From a bacterium (lineage in GTDB: Bacteria; Patescibacteriota; Microgenomatia; Daviesbacterales; UBA10151): DNA of 44,170 nucleotides. Position numbers and translations under genes: made by a program. Positions within the stretch are counted from its first letter, which is position 1. The number at the start of each line of letters is the position of its first letter. Below the pieces are notes generated by a model that had not been told where the DNA came from, did not search any database, and saw nothing but the letters and a program-made list of their open reading frames with translations. Below are positions 39,961 through 44,170 of the stretch, piece by piece. The DNA lies in the NCBI GenBank assembly GCA_030647265.1, contig JAUSJM010000011.1:1-44170 (forward strand), written 5' to 3'.

Positions 39961-41486
39961 CTAGTAGTACTTTGGTGGTGTTTTATCATTTCCTCAAAGT
40001 GTGGTTTAAGCTGGTATGACAATACTTTCTCTTCGTTAACAGTGAAGTTCAAGAATATTTCCCTGCAAATTTTATCTTTTATAATTGCATCAGCCGATTG
40101 GATTATTGCACCAGCATTTTTAGATAGGTTCAAGAATTGTTCGATAGATAGCTTATCTTTCTCCGGATCGGTTAATTGATCTTTTAATCCAGTAATCTGA
40201 TTATTTAACTCCTCTTTTTGTTGCTCAAGTTCCAACACCCTATCTTCATTAACTTTCTTGACCGTGGGTTGAATATTGAGCTGTAGAAGTCCTAAAGAGC
40301 GTTCTTTTATCTCCTGGTCAATAACTTTTAATCTGCCTTGTTTACTGTGGATCTCAATGCCTATTTTCTGCCTTTTATCATCTGTGAGTTTGGTAAGATC
40401 ATGATAATATCTCTTATAATCAGCTTCAGTTAAATTAAGTCCATCTTTTAAGAAGTTATAAATCCAGTTAAATATTTCTTTGGCTCTTATGGATCTCTTT
40501 TTTCTTGTGCAGAGTTTATTATCACATCTGTAATTTAAGTATCTTTTCCCCTTACTGCCAGTTGAGGGACCAACTACCATATTATGCCCACAAAAGGAAC
40601 ATCTAACCATAGCTTTCAAGGGATAAAATGCTAATCTGCGTTTAGTATTAAAAGGCTTTAGTCTTCTCACGGATAGTTCCTGAACTTGATTGTAAATACC
40701 CTCAGTTGTAGCAGCCTGGAAGGTGTAAATTTCTCTTAAATCTACTGTCTGTTTAGCCTGAACTAAAATTCCATAGTAAAAAGGATCATGGAAAATATCA
40801 GTTAAAATCTTTATATCCATATCAACTTTTCTGCCCGTTCGTTTAATAACTTTTGAATAATTGTTATCATTCATAAATTTAGTTATATCCTCTAAGGATT
40901 CACCTTTTGATCTTAGCTCCCAAGCTGTACAAATTAACTCAAAGCTTTTACCATCTGGTTTGTAATAACCTTCCTCAGTTCTTATATAGCCATGCTTAGG
41001 AATTGCTGATTTACCTTCAGCAAAGTTTCTTCTGACACCTCTTGTTACCTTTTGAGATAGATCATCACTATATTGTTTACTCAAAACAAAACTCATTCCT
41101 AAAAGCATTTTGCCATTAGCGTCTTTTGAAAAGTGGTGAGTAACAAACTTGAGATCCTTTATTTCCTCCTCATCAATCATATCTATAATCTCTCCACCTT
41201 CTTTCATATTCCGAGCTAATCTATCTGGATTCCAGGCTAATATGCCATCATAGATACCCTTTTTCAGGTCATTAAGCATTTGTCTGAATAGTGGTCGTTT
41301 ATTTGGCTTCTTGGCTGATTTTGTTTCTTCTAAGACCTTAACCACATTTATTCCTAGCCTAGCAGCCAGTTGTTTACACTCGAATATCTGGTCGCCTATG
41401 GATCGAACCTGCCTTTGCGGATCATCTGTGGATTTACGAGCATAGAGGACATACTTAAATTTTGAATAATCCAATTCCTCATCCAT
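39942..41486 (-). CDS. Large serine recombinase (integrase)
   Basis: 514 residues. N-terminal resolvase domain YVLYARKSTDDPQRQ with nucleophile Ser19, and AWNPDRLARNMKEGG; then a recombinase domain (PKHGYIRTEEGYYKP...ITKFMNDN), a zinc ribbon (CSFCGHNMV ... CDNKLCTRKK), and a long coiled coil (about 385-445). This is the enzyme type that integrates phages and elements. The last six or so codons (SRGPGS) are read from the antisense of tRNA-Pro, so the gene borders the junction. Extended -10 TGG-TATAAT lies 6 nt before the ATG. Confidence 0.9.
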   Translation of the reverse strand: MDEELDYSKFKYVLYARKSTDDPQRQVRSIGDQIFECKQLAARLGINVVKVLEETKSAKKPNKRPLFRQMLNDLKKGIYDGILAWNPDRLARNMKEGGEIIDMIDEEEIKDLKFVTHHFSKDANGKMLLGMSFVLSKQYSDDLSQKVTRGVRRNFAEGKSAIPKHGYIRTEEGYYKPDGKSFELICTAWELRSKGESLEDITKFMNDNNYSKVIKRTGRKVDMDIKILTDIFHDPFYYGILVQAKQTVDLREIYTFQAATTEGIYNQVQELSVRRLKPFNTKRRLAFYPLKAMVRCSFCGHNMVVGPSTGSKGKRYLNYRCDNKLCTRKKRSIRAKEIFNWIYNFLKDGLNLTEADYKRYYHDLTKLTDDKRQKIGIEIHSKQGRLKVIDQEIKERSLGLLQLNIQPTVKKVNEDRVLELEQQKEELNNQITGLKDQLTDPEKDKLSIEQFLNLSKNAGAIIQSADAIIKDKICREIFLNFTVNEEKVLSYQLKPHFEEMIKHHQSTTSRGPGS

Positions 41487-41577
41487 GAAAGGATTATACC
41501 AAAGCTACCTTGTTAGAATTTATACAAAAACTTTGAGGTTGATTTTCAGACCTCTGATATGGATATAATTTAATTAC

Positions 41578-42696
41578 ATGGAGTTGTTTAAATCAAGAAT
41601 AATGTTTAAAAAATACATTTCCATAATTTCCTATCCTATGACAGTTTATCTGGTCTGGCGTTTAGTTGTTATGTTGTATCAAATTTTTCTACAACCTCAT
41701 TACAAAATGACTGAGGCATCTGTAAGTCTATACCAGAGAATTTATTTATCCTGGACAACTTATTGGGATGTAGGACATTATATTGGCATTGCATTAAAAG
41801 GTTATGAATACCCTCAACAGGCATTCTTCCCTCTATGGTCACTACTTATAAAAGTAATCTCTCTATCTGGTATTCCTATTTATGCTGCAGTATATTTTCT
41901 GACCTTCATTTTGGGACTAACTACTTTTATTTTATTCTATGTTTTAGCTTCTAGGTTAATAGGACAAACTAAAGCAAAGTATGCACTAATATTTTTTGCT
42001 ACATTTCCATCTACGATGTTTCTACTTGCAGGATACACAGAGGGTCTTTTTCTCACTTTAACCTTGCTTTCATTTCTGCTACTAGAGAAACGATTATATT
42101 TCCTTGGAAGCCTAGTAGGAGGATTAACAAGTGTGACACGCTTAGCAGGAGTTGGTACAGCAATTGCTTACTTAACTATTAAACAGTCTTTAGATAAGAA
42201 ATTAATATATTTTATGTTTTGTTTGCTTGGACTAGGTTTTTATATGCTTTATTTACAGATTGCATTTGGGGATGCTCTCTATTTTGCCAAAGCTCAACAG
42301 GCTTGGTGTCAAGTTAGTAATCGTTGTAATCTAACTTTCCCTTTAACTCCGCTCATAAACTATGGAGGATTGTTAATAATGGGTTGGGTAAGACCAAGCC
42401 TTTCTTTTGTCTTTTATGATTGGGCTGCCTCGGTTGCATTTCTTTTATTGTTGATTGCAGTCTTTCGGAAATTAAATATAACTTACTTCCTTTATTCCTT
42501 AATTGTCATTATATTACCTCTTTTTTCTGGTTCTTCTGTTGGAATGATACGCTATGTGCTAGTAGCTTTTCCTGTATTTTTCGTAGTGCCTTTGATAATC
42601 CGCTGGAAAATTTTGTTTTTTATCTTATGTTTTTTTCTTTTTCTACTGCAGCTTAGGTTTATTGCTTTTTTTAGTAGCAAAATTTGGGTGGCTTAG
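41578..42696 (+). CDS. PIG-V/Gpi18-like mannosyltransferase
   Basis: 372 residues, about ten transmembrane helices. WTTYWDVGHYIGIALKGYEY then AFFPLWSLL fits the pattern WD-x-x-HY-x-x-IA-x-x-GY ... FFPL of lipid-phosphate-sugar-dependent mannosyltransferases (GT76-like); the luminal Asp of WD is the expected base. Such enzymes glycosylate surface lipids or proteins. -10 TATAAT ends 8 nt before the ATG. More AT-rich than the core genes and placed inside the element at tRNA-Pro, so probably cargo. Confidence 0.7.
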   Translation: MELFKSRIMFKKYISIISYPMTVYLVWRLVVMLYQIFLQPHYKMTEASVSLYQRIYLSWTTYWDVGHYIGIALKGYEYPQQAFFPLWSLLIKVISLSGIPIYAAVYFLTFILGLTTFILFYVLASRLIGQTKAKYALIFFATFPSTMFLLAGYTEGLFLTLTLLSFLLLEKRLYFLGSLVGGLTSVTRLAGVGTAIAYLTIKQSLDKKLIYFMFCLLGLGFYMLYLQIAFGDALYFAKAQQAWCQVSNRCNLTFPLTPLINYGGLLIMGWVRPSLSFVFYDWAASVAFLLLLIAVFRKLNITYFLYSLIVIILPLFSGSSVGMIRYVLVAFPVFFVVPLIIRWKILFFILCFFLFLLQLRFIAFFSSKIWVA

Positions 42697-42700
42697 TTAG

Positions 42701-43090
42701 TTAAAACCCTAATAATTTACCTAGAATTCGATGAAACTCTAGTCTAGTTCTATAATCTGGTACTTTTTCTCCTGTTTGTTCATTGAGTTTAGTCGCAGCT
42801 AAGCCTTCTTTAAGACCCAGGATATAATCGCTATAGCCAATATCATATCCCGCTAAAATAGCCGAAATGTTAATCTTTGCTAACTTTTTTGAGCCTAGCA
42901 CTCTGGCTGAAGCATCACTGACTTTTGGGTGCAGGGCTTTGTAAGCTGCACTAGCATTAAGTCCATTTTTTAACCATTCAGCTAAAAATATTGGTACTTC
43001 TCTGTCACCAACAATTTCCTCCATCATCGAGAGGTTGTTTGTACTAAATTCGCTTTCAAATAATTTCTGTTCTGTTTGATTAGTATCCAT
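42701..43090 (-). CDS. Terminase-small-subunit-like protein
   Basis: 129 residues. FLAEWLKNGLNASAAYKALHPKVSDASARVLGSKKL resembles the N-terminal HTH of phage terminase small subunits (residues in two stretches), and the C-terminal DYRTRLEFHRILGKLLG fits the following helix. No large subunit or other packaging gene is seen, so this is either a phage relic or a DNA-binding protein of the element. It follows a small acidic gene by 12 nt; AGGA upstream is a weak SD. Confidence 0.5.
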   Translation of the reverse strand: MDTNQTEQKLFESEFSTNNLSMMEEIVGDREVPIFLAEWLKNGLNASAAYKALHPKVSDASARVLGSKKLAKINISAILAGYDIGYSDYILGLKEGLAATKLNEQTGEKVPDYRTRLEFHRILGKLLGF

Positions 43091-43102
43091 AAGTTCAAGG
43101 TC

Positions 43103-43351
43103 CTACTTCTTAATAAGCGGAGCTTGATTTCTCGATGACTCGAAATTAGGTGGATCCTCATTTAGCTCTATCCGATCACCATTATTATCCTCAATACTGG
43201 TGGCATTTAGATTCGCTTCTGGGGATTCAGTATCAACTGATTGTAGTACATCAACTAAATCTGCCATTGGTTGACCAGAATCACTACTAGAATCTGTTAC
43301 CTGTTGCTGATTATCACTCATTGGTATTGGGTTTGGATCATCAGTATTCAT
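43103..43351 (-). CDS. Small acidic disordered protein
   Basis: 82 residues, rich in Asp, Asn, Ser, Gln and Pro, with one weak helix (MADLVDVLQSV); otherwise predicted disordered. TATAAT lies 6 nt before the ATG, supporting leaderless transcription together with the terminase-like gene. Unknown function. Confidence 0.5.
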   Translation of the reverse strand: MNTDDPNPIPMSDNQQQVTDSSSDSGQPMADLVDVLQSVDTESPEANLNATSIEDNNGDRIELNEDPPNFESSRNQAPLIKK

Positions 43352-43388
43352 AGATCTATTATACTGGATTTGTTGAATTTTTTTGAGG

Positions 43389-43613
43389 TTACTTTAATGT
43401 TTCGAATTCATCACGAGAAATATTTGTATCTCTGAGGATCTTTCTTAATAAGCCCACTCCTACATTTTCGCCAGAGTGCATTGGAACAGTAGTCCTCCTG
43501 CCGTCCGAATGTTTTAATCTAACATGACTACCTTTTTGATGAACTACTTGAAAGCCTTGCTTTTCGAGGATCTTCATTAACTCCTTTGCACTAATTGGAG
43601 ATAACTTAGGCAT
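43389..43613 (-). CDS. hicA: HicA-type mRNA interferase toxin
   Basis: 74 residues, the small double-stranded-RNA-binding-like fold: SAKELMKILEKQGFQVVHQKGSHVRLKH, where the His of GSH is the catalytic residue, then TTVPMHSGENVGVGLLRKILRD. Cleaves mRNA when free of antitoxin. It overlaps the 3' end of hicB by 8 nt, so the antitoxin is made first. Confidence 0.88.
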   Translation of the reverse strand: MPKLSPISAKELMKILEKQGFQVVHQKGSHVRLKHSDGRRTTVPMHSGENVGVGLLRKILRDTNISRDEFETLK

Positions 43614-43854
43614 AACTTCTAATAGTTATCTCCTCAATACCAAAAAAGTGAGAAGATGCTTTCGGAGAAGAGAGTTTTTCCTTTTTAAGCTCAGGTTCTT
43701 CTTCTAAGACTAGTTCAACTGCCTCTTTAATTCTTTCTCTAACTTCTTCTAATGTTTTACCCTGGGTATAGCAGCCAGGAAGTTCTGGCACTGAGGCTAC
43801 GTATACATCATTTTCATCTTGTTCAATTAATACTTTAAACTGTAAGTCTTTCAT
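43606..43854 (-). CDS. hicB: HicB-type antitoxin
   Basis: 82 residues: FKVLIEQDENDVYVASVPELPGCYTQGKTLEEVRERIKEAVELVLEE (in stretches) is the degenerate RNase-H-like HicB fold. No C-terminal DNA-binding domain follows in this short form, so autorepression, if any, uses another route. Extended -10 TGG-TATAAT lies 6 nt before the ATG. Stabilises the integrated element by addiction (family knowledge). Confidence 0.88.
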   Translation of the reverse strand: MKDLQFKVLIEQDENDVYVASVPELPGCYTQGKTLEEVRERIKEAVELVLEEEPELKKEKLSSPKASSHFFGIEEITIRSYA

Positions 43855-44058
43855 GGGTTTATTATACCACTAAAAAATATAGTTTGGGCAACTATCATTA
43901 ACCTTAGGAATTAATATTTCAGGTTCAAACATTCCTATTTTCCAGTTTTCTATGATAGAATTTGCAAGTGGCAGGAGCAGTTCAATATTCATCGCTCCTG
44001 TTCGACTAATATTTAACCTTGATCTGCTCCTGTCAGTCCAAAGTAGAAATGTCCTCCC
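43855..44058. other. Non-coding stretch with inverted repeat
   Basis: CAGGAGCAG (43972-43980) and CTGCTCCTG (44024-44032) form 9-bp arms, with a further partial copy CGCTCCTG (43993-44000) between. A GACATTTCTAC-type phrase (minus strand, about 44053-44040) next to the ORF end resembles terminal repeats of insertion sequences. No gene is seen. Confidence 0.45.
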
Positions 44059-44169
44059 CTAATGGGATTTAAATGATTTTCTCCAAGGATGATTAGCTGG
44101 AGGTTTCCAGTTCAAAGGATGGGTAGTGAGAATTGCTGGTTGTCTGGAAGTTTTCTGAGGTTTTTCTGG
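44059..44169 (-). CDS. 3' end of an ORF running off the window, possible transposase tail
   Basis: The last 36 codons of a minus-strand frame, open to the window edge, ending in WKPPANHPWRKSFKSH and TAG. A C-terminal NHPWRK motif directly followed by a GGACATTT-type repeat reminds me of IS481-like transposase genes, but this is from memory and only a fragment is visible. Confidence 0.35.
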   Translation of the reverse strand, partial: PEKPQKTSRQPAILTTHPLNWKPPANHPWRKSFKSH

Positions 44170-44170
44170 T

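Noticed and set aside
42701-43090. Complete prophage after tRNA-Pro
   Set aside because: Only a terminase-small-subunit-like gene is seen; no large terminase, portal, capsid or tail genes occur in the window.

Overview
The window reads as a chromosomal segment of a Patescibacteria/CPR bacterium, most likely of the Microgenomates type (inference, no database search possible). Supporting signs are reduced tRNA synthetases (PheT without its tRNA-binding and anticodon-binding domains, ThrRS without the TGS domain), the MurT/GatD pair, many small lineage-specific membrane proteins, a sortase, and UGA used as an ordinary stop, which argues against the UGA=Gly lineages. A striking local rule is that many first-in-operon genes have a sigma70-type promoter whose -10 box ends only 5-10 nt before the start codon, so their mRNAs should be leaderless, while operon-internal and ribosomal genes carry Shine-Dalgarno (SD) sites.

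Layout. 1-6387: F1 ATP synthase genes atpA (cut by the window edge), atpG and atpD, then four unrelated genes, then atpC. 6397-12434: DUF1361 membrane protein, tRNA-Tyr, a class A penicillin-binding protein, pheS-pheT. 12464-17359: small unknowns, the thrS / infC-rpmI-(new small ORF)-rplT translation block and a DUF5665-like protein. 17422-19459: tRNA-Val with an HTH-LAGLIDADG-type gene grown into it, tRNA-Leu and decayed tRNA pieces. 19459-24802: gatD-murT (lipid II amidation), two lysozyme-like secreted proteins, a six-gene tRNA region (five intact plus one ruined), galU and a DUF378 protein. 24911-26229: an accessory island around tRNA-Gln (partial tRNA copy split by a palindrome, GIY-YIG gene, HEPN-like gene, serine-recombinase remnant). 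26243-39740: cell-envelope region with GH18-like protein, O-acyltransferase plus SGNH hydrolase, SIMPL protein, sortase, three large Asn/Asp/Gly-rich repeat proteins, two anchored proteins, then a DNA glycosylase, a Crp/Fnr regulator, an RRM protein and a polysaccharide deacetylase. 39803-44170: tRNA-Leu and tRNA-Pro, followed by an integrated element with a large serine recombinase, a PIG-V-like mannosyltransferase, a terminase-small-subunit-like protein, HicBA and the edge of a probable insertion sequence.

How the genes work together. Energy (ATP synthase) and translation genes are the conserved core. Most of the remainder builds or decorates the envelope: PBP, MurT/GatD, lysozyme-like proteins, GalU, acyltransferase, deacetylase, and the sortase with its probable substrates. 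The most exciting unit is 30410-35660: three exported proteins built from a shared repeat of about 90 residues, one ending in a sortase-like LPISG signal, directly upstream of a sortase. I infer a cell-surface fibre or beta-solenoid coat. A second theme is that tRNA genes are insertion sites: a LAGLIDADG-like gene at tRNA-Val, a GIY-YIG gene at tRNA-Gln and a serine recombinase at tRNA-Pro, with palindromic mini-elements scattered in tRNA relics and even inside gatD and murT.
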